From an uncultured Alphaproteobacteria bacterium (GTDB taxonomy: Bacteria > Pseudomonadota > Alphaproteobacteria > UBA6615): 64,000 nucleotides of DNA. Below the pieces are notes generated by a model that searched no databases, had not been told where the DNA came from, and saw only the letters and a program-made list of their open reading frames with translations. Of the stretch, positions 20,719 to 29,080 are shown piece after piece. How positions within the stretch are numbered: position 1 is the first letter of the stretch; each line of letters opens with the position of its first letter. Made by a program: the position numbers and the translations under genes. The DNA lies in contig CALSML010000006.1 in assembly GCA_943787445.1 (NCBI GenBank), positions 32,330 through 96,329 on the forward strand. The letters are read 5' to 3'.

Positions 20719-20964
20719 ATGAAGGATCTGGTTCTCAGAATTGACGAGATTTACATCCCCACGGCTCGACGCAAGACGGTCGACCCGGAGAAGGTGGCCG
20801 CCATCGCCGAGAGCATGCTCGAAGACGGCCAGCAGACGCCGATCATGGTGCGCGATGACGGCAAGCGCCTGATCCTGGTCGAGGGCCTGCAGCGCATGGA
20901 AGCCGCAAAATCTCTCGGTGAGGAAACCATCGTCGGCATCAAGGTGCAGGCGCGCCGGAGATAA
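20719..20964 (+). CDS. Stand-alone ParB/sulfiredoxin-fold mini-protein (81 aa)
   Basis: The sequence is essentially only the ParB N-terminal nuclease-like fold: LRIDEIYIPTARRKTVDPEK, VAAIAESMLEDGQQTPIMVR and LILVEGLQRMEAAKSLG. The ParB box usually reads GERR or GEHR; here it is EGLQRMEA. It has no HTH or dimerisation domain, so it is not a chromosome partitioning ParB. Small proteins of this kind are seen in alphaproteobacteria without a firm role. The start ATG at 20719 follows AAAGGGTGACTG, a usable ribosome site. Confidence 0.65.
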   Translation: MKDLVLRIDEIYIPTARRKTVDPEKVAAIAESMLEDGQQTPIMVRDDGKRLILVEGLQRMEAAKSLGEETIVGIKVQARRR

Positions 20965-20979
20965 CTCTCCTTCTCGTAA

Positions 20980-21051
20980 GTCATACCCCGATCAGGTCCG
21001 GGCATGACGATTTAGGGAAACCCTCCCCGCCCTTCAGGGGGGGGAGGGCGA
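20980..21051. repeat. REP-like intergenic element, copy 3
   Basis: A shortened unit: GTCATACCCCGATCAGGTCC and GGGCATGACGA, followed by the GC-rich hairpin CCCTCCCCGCCCTTCAGGGG with its GGGGAGGG arm. It lies between the convergent ParB-like and cupin genes, so the hairpin may also act in 3' end formation. Confidence 0.6.
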
Positions 21052-21063
21052 ATTCATCAATGC

Positions 21064-21438
21064 CTATTCCACCAGCCCATAGGGGTTGTCCACCAGACCC
21101 GGGAACATGTCCGTGCGTGGGGGCGAGAAGAACTCGACGATTTCGCAGTCCTCGCGATACCAGACCTCGTGCTCGACCCCTCCGGGGATCAGCACCAGCG
21201 AACCGGCTTCGCAGGTGGCTTCCTCGCCGGTGGAAAACTTGTAGTCGAATTTTCCCTTCATAAGCCATGTGATCTGCTCGTTCGGGTGGGAATGTGCGGG
21301 AATATGGCTGCCGCCATTGATCTTCGCCCAGAAGCCCATCACCTGTTCGCCGCCGAGCACCTTCATTTCGCCGAAAGGCATCTTGTGGACAGGCAACCCA
21401 TCGAGCTGATGGATCAGGGTCGTCAGGTTTTGGGGCAT
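21064..21438 (-). CDS. Small cupin-domain protein
   Basis: 124 residues from the ATG at 21438, which has GGAGG seven bases upstream; the overlapping ATG at 21444 is too close to that site. A single cupin domain shows motif 1 IPAHSHPNEQITWLMKGKFD (His, His, Glu metal ligands) and motif 2 VLIPGGVEHEVW. Such proteins bind a divalent metal and range from isomerases to sensors; no specific function can be assigned. Repeats flank it on both sides. Confidence 0.75.
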   Translation of the reverse strand: MPQNLTTLIHQLDGLPVHKMPFGEMKVLGGEQVMGFWAKINGGSHIPAHSHPNEQITWLMKGKFDYKFSTGEEATCEAGSLVLIPGGVEHEVWYREDCEIVEFFSPPRTDMFPGLVDNPYGLVE

Positions 21439-21495
21439 GGTCATTCCTCCGCTATGTGGTGGTCGGAGGATAGCACAGCCCGCCAGACCTGAACC

Positions 21496-21762
21496 TGATC
21501 CCGGCATGACGCTTTATGGAAACCCTCTCCGCCCTTCAGGGGGGGGAGGGAGTCCGGTTTTCTTCCCGGTTCGTCATACCCGGACTAGATCCGGGTATCT
21601 CGTCTCGGTCTGTCATAAGCTGCCCGGATCAAGTCCGGGCATGACGATAAAATTCGTGCTTCCCCCACATCGTCACCCCCGCGAAGTTGGGGGTCCATAG
21701 ACACAGGCGTTCGCCCGGTCAGGCATCGGCGTTTATGGATGCCCGCCTGCGCGGGCATGACG
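21496..21762. repeat. REP-like composite element, copy 4
   Basis: The longest copy. It contains ATCCCGGCATGACG, the hairpin CCCTCTCCGCCCTTCAGG, the unit CGTCATACCCGGACTAGATC, the central CTCGGTCTGTCATAAGCTGC, then AAGTCCGGGCATGACGA, a CCCCCGCG hairpin and a last GATGCCCGCCTGCGCGGGCA. The central block is shared with copies 5 and 6. It fills the gap between the cupin and pyrC genes. Confidence 0.7.
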
Positions 21763-21784
21763 GGTAGGATGTGCCGTTACCCAC

Positions 21785-22822
21785 TCAGCCGATCTGCCAG
21801 TCCAGCGTCTCACCCGCGTGGAGCGGCACTAGGGTCGTCGCACCGGCGGCGACCGTCTCCGGTACGGCGGCAGGTGCGCGGGTCAGGGTCACGGTGCCTT
21901 CGTTCAGGGGCAGGCCGTAGAAATTCGGGCCGTTCTCCGAAGCGAAGGCTTCCAGCTTGTCGAGCGCTTCTTCGGCCTCGAAGGTCCGGGCATAGCTTTC
22001 CAGCGCATAGGCCGCATTGAAGATGCCGGCGCAGCCGCAGGCGGTTTCCTTGTCGCCCACCGGGTGGGGGGCGGAATCGGTGCCGAGAAAGAATTTCGCC
22101 GCGCCCGATGTGGCCGCCCGGCGCAAGGCCTGACGATGGGTTTCCCGCTTGGCCACGGGCAGGCAATAGAAATGGGGTCGGATGCCGCCCTTGAACATGG
22201 CATTCCGGTTGAAATCCAGATGGTGCGGCGTGATTGTCGCGGCGATATTCACGCCGGCGGCTTCCACAAAGGCCACCGCATCGGCCGTGGTCACATGCTC
22301 GAACACGACTTTCAGTTCCGGGAAATCCGCGACCACGCCGGAAAGCACCTTGTCGATGAAGACAGCCTCCCGGTCGAAGATATCGATCTCAGGATCGGTC
22401 ACCTCGCCATGAACCAGCAGAGGCATGCCGATGCGTTGCATGGTTTCCAACACGGCGCGGATATTGGCGATATCGGTGACCCCGTGGCTGGAATTCGTCG
22501 TGGCATTGGCCGGGTAGAGCTTGCAGGCGGTGAACACGCCGGCGGCGTGGCCGCGCTCGATCTCGCCCGGATCGATATCGTCGGTCAGATAGCAGGTCAT
22601 CAGCGGCGTGAAGTCCGCGCCCGGTTCCAGCGCGGCCAGTATCCGGTCGCGATAGGACTCCGCCGCCGTCACCGTGGTCACCGGCGGGACGAGATTGGGC
22701 ATGACAATGGCGCGGGCGAATTGCCGGGAGGTGTGATGGACCACCCCGTCGAGCATCGGCCCGTCGCGCAGATGCACATGCCAGTCATCAGGGCGCCGGA
22801 TGGTCAGACTGTCGGTGGGCAT
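21785..22822 (-). CDS. pyrC: Dihydroorotase, class II
   Basis: 345 residues from the ATG at 22822, with GGAG seven bases before it (the ATG at 22828 lacks this spacing). All zinc-site motifs of the E. coli PyrC type are present: [10 protein letters not shown], the carboxylated lysine in [33 protein letters not shown] and the Asp in [15 protein letters not shown]. It cyclises N-carbamoyl-aspartate to dihydroorotate in pyrimidine synthesis. It stands alone between repeats, as pyrC often does. Confidence 0.93.
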   Translation of the reverse strand: MPTDSLTIRRPDDWHVHLRDGPMLDGVVHHTSRQFARAIVMPNLVPPVTTVTAAESYRDRILAALEPGADFTPLMTCYLTDDIDPGEIERGHAAGVFTACKLYPANATTNSSHGVTDIANIRAVLETMQRIGMPLLVHGEVTDPEIDIFDREAVFIDKVLSGVVADFPELKVVFEHVTTADAVAFVEAAGVNIAATITPHHLDFNRNAMFKGGIRPHFYCLPVAKRETHRQALRRAATSGAAKFFLGTDSAPHPVGDKETACGCAGIFNAAYALESYARTFEAEEALDKLEAFASENGPNFYGLPLNEGTVTLTRAPAAVPETVAAGATTLVPLHAGETLDWQIG

Positions 22823-22889
22823 GAACATACTCCGTGGATTCAGGTGCGGAACAATGATGCCATTCCCGGCACCGTGGAGCCAGAGATTA

Positions 22890-23054
22890 CCCTTTCCGCC
22901 CTTCAGGGGGGAGAGGCTGTCCGATTAGTGCCCCGGTTCGTCATACCCGGACTTGATCCGGGTATATCGCCTCGGTCTGTCATGAGGTGCCCGGGTCGAG
23001 CCCGGGCATGACGATTTCTTGAGGGACGGACCCCCCGCCTTCGCGGGAGTGACG
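22890..23054. repeat. REP-like composite element, copy 5
   Basis: It has the same order as copy 4: the hairpin CCTTTCCGCCCTTCAGGGGG, the unit CGTCATACCCGGACTTGATC, the central CTCGGTCTGTCATGAGGTGC, then GGGCATGACGA and a CCCCCCGCCTTCGCGGGAG hairpin. It sits between divergent pyrC and the GST gene. Confidence 0.7.
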
Positions 23055-23138
23055 GTTGCCGGAGGGAATGACGTTTCCGCGCGCCGTCGCTATAGTCGCG
23101 CCAACAACAAACAGATTTTGAACTGGGAGACCCGCATC

Positions 23139-24017
23139 ATGGTGAAGCTCGCCGAAACCGACATCCTCACGAAAGAAGTGCTCGACTGGAAGGGGCTGCA
23201 CCTGTTCCATTTCATGGGCTCCTCCTGTTCCCAGAAGACCCGGATTTCCTTCGGCATGAAGGGCGTCGAGTGGGAATCCCATCATGTGGATATCGGCAAG
23301 TTCGAGAACTTCACCGAGTGGTTCATGGGCATCAACCCGCGCGGCCTGATGCCTACCCTGGTGCATGACGGCGATGTGCATATCGAAAGCAACGACATCA
23401 TCAAATATGTCGACGAGACCTTCGACGGTCCGCGCCTCTATCCGACCGACCCCGAGGAACAGGCCTTCATGGAGGAATCCATGAAGCTGGAGGATGATCT
23501 GCATCTCTGCGTGCGGGCGCTGACCTTCCGCTATCTTATGCCGGTCGAGATGATGAAGAAATCCGACGACGCCATCGACGTGATGGAGGCCGAAGGGGCC
23601 GAGACGGTCGGCGGTAAGATCGACGACCGCAAGGCGATTGAAGTGAAGTTCTGGCGCGACATGAATGCCAATAACGGCATCACCGACGCCCAGATCATCG
23701 AGGCGGTCAGTGAATTCAAACCGGTCTTTGCCGATCTCGACGAACGTCTGGGTCAGCACGAATATCTGCTGGCCAGCGGCTTCTCGGCGCTGGACATCGC
23801 CTGGTGGATCACGGTCTTCCGGGTCACCAAGCTGGGCTTCCCGACCGACCGCTACCCGAATCTGAACGCCTGGTACGAGAAGCTGCTCGCCCGCGACGAG
23901 TTCGTCCGCGAGGTCGCCCCGCCGCCTGAGATGCTGGAAATCTCCAAGGCCCACCAGGCCGCCTGCGCCGCCGAAGGCAAGAGCATGCAGGACGTGATGG
24001 CCGCCAACGGGCTGTAG
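23139..24017 (+). CDS. Glutathione S-transferase family protein
   Basis: 292 residues from the ATG at 23139, preceded by GGGAGA. The thioredoxin-fold N-terminal domain contains LFHFMGSSCSQKTRISFGMK (a Ser/Cys active-site region), the cis-proline motif GLMPTLV and the glutathione contact IESNDIIKYVDE. The C-terminal helical domain has LASGFSALDIAWWITV. The length and the insert in the helical domain resemble beta-etherase or dehalogenase-type GSTs more than housekeeping ones, but the substrate is unknown. Confidence 0.82.
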   Translation: MVKLAETDILTKEVLDWKGLHLFHFMGSSCSQKTRISFGMKGVEWESHHVDIGKFENFTEWFMGINPRGLMPTLVHDGDVHIESNDIIKYVDETFDGPRLYPTDPEEQAFMEESMKLEDDLHLCVRALTFRYLMPVEMMKKSDDAIDVMEAEGAETVGGKIDDRKAIEVKFWRDMNANNGITDAQIIEAVSEFKPVFADLDERLGQHEYLLASGFSALDIAWWITVFRVTKLGFPTDRYPNLNAWYEKLLARDEFVREVAPPPEMLEISKAHQAACAAEGKSMQDVMAANGL

Positions 24018-24035
24018 GCACCTACCTAATTGTAC

Positions 24036-24093
24036 CGTCATACCCGGACTTGATCCGGGTATCCCGTATCGGTCTGTCATGAGATGCCCGGCT
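24036..24093. repeat. REP-like element, copy 6 (truncated)
   Basis: CGTCATACCCGGACTTGATC, then GGTATCCCGTATCGGTCTGTCATGAGATGCCCGG in the same order as copies 4 and 5. The element is cut just where the stop codon of the following minus-strand gene begins (24094). Confidence 0.65.
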
Positions 24094-24843
24094 CTAGGCC
24101 ACCAGCACGTAGAGCGAGGAGACCGTCAGGGTCGTCAGGGCGATGATCCGGAAGGTTTTCTCGCTGGCCAGCGGGAACATCTTCGTACCGATCGCGGCGC
24201 CAACCACGAAGGGCACCAGCAGCACACCGACCAGCCAGGCGATCTCGATGGTGATCAGGCCCTTGAGCGTGAGAACGACGATGAAGCCGAACAGAATGAT
24301 CGTGAAATAGGCGATCAGGTTCGCCCGGGTCAGCGCGGGGCTGTCATCGCTCGACATCAGATAGAGGATCACCGGCGGGCCCGCGACGCCGGTGGCTCCG
24401 GCCAGCGCACCGCCGACCAGGCCAACCCCGATGGCCGGTCCCGTGCCTCGCGGGCCGCGATAGCGCCAGCCCGACCACAGGATCAGTGCGACGACCAGCA
24501 CGATGGCGCCAATGGCCCGACGCATGTCATCGGCGGGCACGGAGACCAGAATGAAGGTGCCCAGCGGCAGCAGGATCACCGCGGGAATAGAAAAGGCCCA
24601 GACGGTCTTCCAGTGGGCAATCTTGATCGCCTTGGGAGTCAGCTGGATCGCCGGGGCGATCTCCACCAGCGCGGCGACCGGCACACCCACGGTCGGGCCC
24701 CAGATCAGGCTCAGAATCGGCGCATTGATCAGCGCCGAGCCAAAGCCCGAGAAGCCGCGGATCAGCCCGGCGGCGAACACCGACAGCACGGCAAAAATCA
24801 GCCGTGTGTCGAAATAATCGGCAGGAAAGGGAATGTCGGGCAT
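24094..24843 (-). CDS. TauE/SafE-family membrane transporter
   Basis: 249 residues with about eight hydrophobic segments and two copies of the glycine-rich TauE motif, AAGLIRGFSGFGSALINAP near the N-terminus and VGGALAGATGVAGPPVILYL in the second half. The family exports sulfite, sulfoacetate or related organic anions across the inner membrane. No sulfur-oxidation genes adjoin it. Ends are clear: ATG at 24843 and a TAG abutting a repeat. Confidence 0.82.
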   Translation of the reverse strand: MPDIPFPADYFDTRLIFAVLSVFAAGLIRGFSGFGSALINAPILSLIWGPTVGVPVAALVEIAPAIQLTPKAIKIAHWKTVWAFSIPAVILLPLGTFILVSVPADDMRRAIGAIVLVVALILWSGWRYRGPRGTGPAIGVGLVGGALAGATGVAGPPVILYLMSSDDSPALTRANLIAYFTIILFGFIVVLTLKGLITIEIAWLVGVLLVPFVVGAAIGTKMFPLASEKTFRIIALTTLTVSSLYVLVA

Positions 24844-24875
24844 ATGCTGGGTCGATCTGAAGAAAAGGGAAAAGT

Positions 24876-24962
24876 CGTCATACCCGGACTTGATCCGGGT
24901 ATCTCTTGTTCAGGCCGCAGCGCGGCGTTGAAAAGATGCCCGGATCAGGTCCGGCCATGACG
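24876..24962. repeat. REP-like element, copy 7
   Basis: It opens with CGTCATACCCGGACTTGATC, has a different centre (CAGGCCGCAGCGCGGCGTTG) and closes with CGGATCAGGTCCGGCCATGACG. It lies between two minus-strand genes. Confidence 0.65.
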
Positions 24963-24981
24963 CTGGTCTGTTCGTGGCGGA

Positions 24982-25569
24982 CTACTCGCCGAACTTGATG
25001 CCGATCCCGGCCATGGCGTCACGGGCGTCCTTGCCCCAGCGGCTTTCGATTTCCTCACCGGCCGCAGCGGAATGGATAACCGTGTCGTGCTGCTCGCCCG
25101 GCGGTGACTGGATCGCCACGAACAGCCGGCCGAGATCATTCCCCACATTGGTGAACTCGCGATAGACACCGGGCGGCACCGAGATGAAGTCCATCGGCTC
25201 CAGTCGGATCGAATGTTCGCCGTTGTTACCCCAGGTGATGTCGAAGCTGCCCTGAATGCAGAAGAAATTCTCCACCGTGGCTGTGTGCTTGTGCAGGCCC
25301 GAACTGTCTCCGGGCGGGCATTCGGCGATGGTCACCGTCAGGCCATCCGCACCCTTCACCGGGGCCACCTTGCTGCGACCCTGCCAGCCCTCCGGGCTCA
25401 TCACCGGATAGACCTTGTCCGAGGACATCATCTGCATGGCTTCCGGGGCAATACCATGGGCCGCGTTCATCGTATCCTTGTAGGGCACCAGATCGTCGAA
25501 CCGCGCCACGCGCTTTTCCATCTCGTCGGGTGTGGGGGTCGCTGCGGTCTTGGGGGCAGGAGCGTTCAT
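24982..25569 (-). CDS. Cupin-domain protein (about 195 aa)
   Basis: The ATG at 25569 is preceded by an A/G-rich site (CCGGAGATGAACCG). A single cupin core has GLHKHTATVENFFCIQGSFD (metal ligands His, His, Glu) and MDFISVPPGVYREFTNVG. An N-terminal extension of about 80 residues has no known motif. It may be a small dioxygenase or isomerase; nothing in the sequence settles it. Confidence 0.75.
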   Translation of the reverse strand: MNAPAPKTAATPTPDEMEKRVARFDDLVPYKDTMNAAHGIAPEAMQMMSSDKVYPVMSPEGWQGRSKVAPVKGADGLTVTIAECPPGDSSGLHKHTATVENFFCIQGSFDITWGNNGEHSIRLEPMDFISVPPGVYREFTNVGNDLGRLFVAIQSPPGEQHDTVIHSAAAGEEIESRWGKDARDAMAGIGIKFGE

Positions 25570-25634
25570 CGGTTCATCTCCGGAAAATGTTGGCACCATG
25601 ATGGTGCAAAAGTCGTGTCTGTCCAAAAAGAATT

Positions 25635-25737
25635 CGTCATGGCCGGACTTATTCCGGCCATCCACGTCTGTGTGCCAGGCCCTGAGTTTGAGCATGGGTG
25701 ACGGACGTGGAAACCCGCACGACCTGCGGGTAGGACG
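25635..25737. repeat. REP-like element, copy 8
   Basis: It starts CGTCATGGCCGGACTTATTC, continues GGCCATCCACGT and ends GGACGTGGAAACCCGCACGA with a diverged GGGTAGGACGA. It pairs with copy 2 as a sub-type. Confidence 0.6.
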
Positions 25738-25761
25738 ATTGTGCGTGTTGCTGCTGTGGCG

Positions 25762-26574
25762 CTACTCCCAACCAATCCAGTTGCACAGACCCTTGCCCAT
25801 CACGAGCTCCAGATCCTCGCCCTTCAGCCAGGGCAGTTCCTCGGTGAACATGGTGACATATTCTCGATAGGTGCCTAGCAGGCGGGTGATGTCCGAAGCC
25901 CAGAACATGCGGTGCGGGCCGAAGGCATCAAACACCCGATGCAGCACGTCATGGGTGTTGGCATAGGGATAATTTTCGGTGGAATAGGCCGGCATGGTGG
26001 AAGCCTTGACCGACACATTGTCGTATTTGGCCATCTCGATCAGTTGCGGGATCGGCGCAAAGGCCTCGTCGTCGCATTTCTGGCCGGGGAAGCCAAGATG
26101 GTCGACGGTCAGCTTGAGACCCGGATGGGCTTCGGCGATTCCCGGTACCACATCGATATGTCCCGACACCATGAACATCACCGGCACGCCGGCGTCCTCG
26201 GCCGCGCTCCACAGCCATTCAAGATCACCCGACCGCAGCAGTTCCTGCTCGTCGGGCTTGCCGAAGGTGAAGCGCAGACCGAGCATGCCCGGCTGGTCGT
26301 TCCAGTTGGCGAGCTGATCGGCCGCCGAAGGATCAAACAACGGGAACCGCCCGAGCACAGCCAGACGGTCCGGGTGTTCGACTGCAGCGGCGCAGGCTTG
26401 GGAATTGTCATCGCCCATCCACATGGGCGGCACGATGACGGCCCGGTCGATCCCGGCTTCGTCCATTTCGGCGATCAGTTCCGGGGCATTGTATTCCGGG
26501 ATTTTTCGATGCCAGGGGTTTGCGCCCTCGGGCCGGAAGCTCCAGAGATGCACTTGCGCGTCGGCGATCATCAT
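25762..26574 (-). CDS. Amidohydrolase-family TIM-barrel protein
   Basis: 270 residues. The N-terminal IADAQVHLW (a DxHxH variant with Gln in place of the first His), then VDHLGFPG and the late FWASDITRL are typical of the 2-pyrone-4,6-dicarboxylate lactonase / ACMSD-like amidohydrolase-2 group, which hydrolyse lactones or decarboxylate. It starts at ATG-ATG (26574 or 26571). It heads in the same direction as the cupin gene downstream and may be co-transcribed with it. Confidence 0.78.
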   Translation of the reverse strand: MMIADAQVHLWSFRPEGANPWHRKIPEYNAPELIAEMDEAGIDRAVIVPPMWMGDDNSQACAAAVEHPDRLAVLGRFPLFDPSAADQLANWNDQPGMLGLRFTFGKPDEQELLRSGDLEWLWSAAEDAGVPVMFMVSGHIDVVPGIAEAHPGLKLTVDHLGFPGQKCDDEAFAPIPQLIEMAKYDNVSVKASTMPAYSTENYPYANTHDVLHRVFDAFGPHRMFWASDITRLLGTYREYVTMFTEELPWLKGEDLELVMGKGLCNWIGWE

Positions 26575-26601
26575 GTGCCGTTCCTCGTTCTCTTGATTGT
26601 C

Positions 26602-27255
26602 TTACTTGTCGCTGGGATGGCGGACATTGTCGGGTCGTTTGAGCGCGACAATGTTTTCGGGTTCGATCTTGGCGTAGTCCAGATAACCCAGCCGGGCGAT
26701 CAGGTTCATCTTGTGGACATCGACAATGCCATCAGTGATCACATCGTCATCGATGTGAATGCCAACCACTTCGCCGATCACCATATGGGATTGGGAGTTG
26801 CGTCCCGGCGGCATGTCGATGGTCTGCAGATGCTTGCACTCCAACGCCACAGGCGAGGCCTTCACCCGTGGCGGGCGCACATTATGGCAGGGCGCAGATT
26901 CCAGACCGGCCTTGGCCATTTCGTCGACGCTGGAGGGCGCATGCTCGGCGGTCGCGATCATCTCGTGACGCAGATCCCAGGTGCACATGTTGAACACGAA
27001 CTCACCCGTGTCCTGGGCGTTCTGATAGGAATCCTTTTTCTCGCCCGTGTCGGGCTTCACCGCATTCGGGCAGTACATCACGCAGGGCGGATCACCGCTG
27101 AGTGCGTTGAAGAAACTGAACGGGGCCAGATTAACCACGCCGTCCTTGCTCATTGTGGAGATCCAGCCGATAGGGCGGGGCACCACCAACGCGTTGTAGA
27201 CGGTGTGCTTGAAGGGTGGCGGCTTCATGCCGACTTCGAGGGGGTTGAAAAACAT
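26602..27255 (-). CDS. Flavin reductase-like FMN-binding protein
   Basis: 217 residues of the flavin-reductase split barrel: VPRPIGWISTMSKDGVVNLA, PFSFFNALSGDPPCVMYC, DTGEFVFNMC and HMVIGEVVGIHIDD. These proteins bind FMN and act as NAD(P)H:flavin reductases feeding two-component monooxygenases, or as flavoproteins of unknown role. It lies between the amidohydrolase and the rhodanese gene on the same strand, all with short gaps, so one transcript is likely. Confidence 0.82.
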   Translation of the reverse strand: MFFNPLEVGMKPPPFKHTVYNALVVPRPIGWISTMSKDGVVNLAPFSFFNALSGDPPCVMYCPNAVKPDTGEKKDSYQNAQDTGEFVFNMCTWDLRHEMIATAEHAPSSVDEMAKAGLESAPCHNVRPPRVKASPVALECKHLQTIDMPPGRNSQSHMVIGEVVGIHIDDDVITDGIVDVHKMNLIARLGYLDYAKIEPENIVALKRPDNVRHPSDK

Positions 27256-27285
27256 CGGGTACGTCCTGTGCTGCTGCTGCGGTGA

Positions 27286-28161
27286 TCAGTCTTTTTCCAT
27301 GGGCAGGCTGTCATCCTTGCCCCATTCCTGCATGGAGGCATCGTAAAGGGCCACATCCTCGTAGCCGAGAGCCTTCTGGGCGAAAAAACTCAGGGTGGCG
27401 GAGATGCCACCGCCACAATAATTGACGATTTTGCGGTCCGGGGTCGCGCCGGCGCTCTCGAACATGGCCCTAAGTGTCTCAGCATCTGAGAAAATGCCGG
27501 TCTCCATATCGCAAACCTGCGCATAGGGTACGTTCACACTGTTGGCGATCCGCCCCGGACGCCCAAAGGTCATCCCACCCGTTCCGCTGAACTGCTCGGC
27601 CGAGAGCGCGTTGACCACCGCCACATCGGGATTGTCGAGCACCGCGAGGACTTCGTCCTTGCCATAGATCACCTCCCGGCGCGGTCGGGCCGTGAAGGTG
27701 GCGGGCGCCATGGGCGAGGGGTCGGTTGACACGGGATGCCCGGCGCCGACCCAGCTGTTGTAGCCGCCATCGAGTACCATCGCGCGGTCAAACCCCATGG
27801 AGTGGAAGGACCACCAGGCCCGGGTGGACCAGAAGGGCTGGGTGCGGCTGTAGAGGACCAGACGCGTGTCGTCACCAATCCCGAGCGCGCCGACGCGTGC
27901 GGCAAAATCCTCAGGCTCGGGAAGCGTGAAGCGGAACTCGTGAGGGGTGATCGACAGATCGTCCTGGCAGTTCAGATAGGCAGCACCGGGAATATGTCCC
28001 GCAGCCCAACCCGCCTGATCGCCTTCGACCCGGTATTCGAACTCCGGATCGGGCACCAGCTTTGTGGTGGTATCAAAGACGCGAATATCCGGATCATCAA
28101 GATGGGCGGCAAGCCATGCGGTATCCACCAGAAGCGCCGGGTCGAGTTGTGTGTCGGTCAT
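27286..28161 (-). CDS. Sulfurtransferase with two rhodanese domains (3-mercaptopyruvate / thiosulfate type)
   Basis: 291 residues with two rhodanese domains. The first carries GHIPGAAYLN and RAWWSFHSMGFDRAMVLDGG. The second carries the active-site loop VNYCGGGISATLSFFA with the catalytic Cys followed by GGGIS, which differs from the usual CGTGVTA of mercaptopyruvate or the CRKGVTA of thiosulfate enzymes. So the donor is uncertain. It forms a cysteine persulfide and passes sulfur to cyanide or thiols. Confidence 0.85.
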   Translation of the reverse strand: MTDTQLDPALLVDTAWLAAHLDDPDIRVFDTTTKLVPDPEFEYRVEGDQAGWAAGHIPGAAYLNCQDDLSITPHEFRFTLPEPEDFAARVGALGIGDDTRLVLYSRTQPFWSTRAWWSFHSMGFDRAMVLDGGYNSWVGAGHPVSTDPSPMAPATFTARPRREVIYGKDEVLAVLDNPDVAVVNALSAEQFSGTGGMTFGRPGRIANSVNVPYAQVCDMETGIFSDAETLRAMFESAGATPDRKIVNYCGGGISATLSFFAQKALGYEDVALYDASMQEWGKDDSLPMEKD

Positions 28162-28287
28162 GTGAAATGCTCCCCCAAGCTTCCATCATACAGCCATCGC
28201 GCATGGACGCATGATGTAATACATTCAGTTGAGCAATGTGCGCGAGACATGACGCATATGCCAGTTTGAAAACACGGGGAGAAGGTT

Positions 28288-29040
28288 ATGGCCGGACGCT
28301 TGGCTGACAAGGTTTTTGCGATCACCGGTGCGGAATCCGGTCTGGGGCGGGCGATGGCGCTGCGCGCGGCCAGTGAAGGCGCTAAGATCACCGTGGCTGG
28401 GCTCGACCAGCAGGGGCTTGAGGAAACCGTGGCCTCCATATCCAACCTTGAAGGAACGGGGATTGCGATTACAACCGATGTGACCGATCAGGCGGCCGTC
28501 AACGCCATGATCGACGGCACGGTTGCCGAATTCGGCCGTCTCGATGGCGCGATCGCCAATGCCGGCGCGTTCAACGAATGGACTGCCTTTCAGGACTGGG
28601 ACATTGCCGACTGGAACCGGGTCGTTGCGGTCAATCTGACCGGAGTCTTTGTGACGCTGCAATCGGCCGTCAAGGTTCTGTTGGCACAAGGAGAGGGCGG
28701 TTCGCTGCTCGCAACCGGTTCTTCCACCGCGATCCGGCCAGGACCGAGCCTTCTGCCGTATGTGTCCAGTAAGGGCGGGGTCCATCAGATGATGCGGGCC
28801 CTCGCGGTTGAGCTGGCCCCCCATAAGATCCGGGTGAACACGATTGTGCCCGGTATGGCGCGTACGCCGCCCGTCGAAAGTCAGGAAGGCTATATCGATG
28901 CTGGCCTGCAAGCTGTACCCATGGGGGAAATCGTTGAGCCCGAAGAAGTGGCCGCGCTGGTTGCCTTTGCCCTGTCGGACGAAGCGCCGCACATGACCGG
29001 TTCGCTCCTCAAAGTCGATGCGGGCCGAACCTCGGCCTGA
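28288..29040 (+). CDS. SDR-family oxidoreductase
   Basis: 250 residues, a classical short-chain dehydrogenase: TGAESGLGRA for cofactor binding, Asp in TTDVTDQ, IANAGAF, catalytic Ser in LLATGSSTA and YVSSKGGVHQM (Tyr-Lys). It oxidises or reduces an alcohol/ketone with NAD(P). It leads a plus-strand series with the quinone oxidoreductase (40-base gap), acyl-CoA ligase and dehydrogenase that follow, so it probably belongs to one catabolic operon. Confidence 0.85.
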   Translation: MAGRLADKVFAITGAESGLGRAMALRAASEGAKITVAGLDQQGLEETVASISNLEGTGIAITTDVTDQAAVNAMIDGTVAEFGRLDGAIANAGAFNEWTAFQDWDIADWNRVVAVNLTGVFVTLQSAVKVLLAQGEGGSLLATGSSTAIRPGPSLLPYVSSKGGVHQMMRALAVELAPHKIRVNTIVPGMARTPPVESQEGYIDAGLQAVPMGEIVEPEEVAALVAFALSDEAPHMTGSLLKVDAGRTSA

Positions 29041-29080
29041 GCGATCGACAATCAGAATTACGCAACCGAAAGGGAAGTTA

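Noticed and set aside
22980..24080. Minus-strand open frame of 366 codons over the GST gene
   Set aside because: Antisense to a well-supported GST. It begins and ends inside repeats.
24079..24960. Plus-strand open frame of 293 codons over the first TauE gene
   Set aside because: The translation is Gln/Asp/Arg-rich and low-complexity, the usual antisense shadow of a membrane protein gene.
12405..25737. CRISPR-like or phage-attachment interpretation of the repeats
   Set aside because: The units are palindromic, unevenly spaced and placed one per gene gap, with no spacers and no cas genes.
25912..27285. Plus-strand open frame of 457 codons
   Set aside because: Antisense to the amidohydrolase and flavin reductase genes, both with clear family motifs. 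The forward translation is low in typical protein composition.
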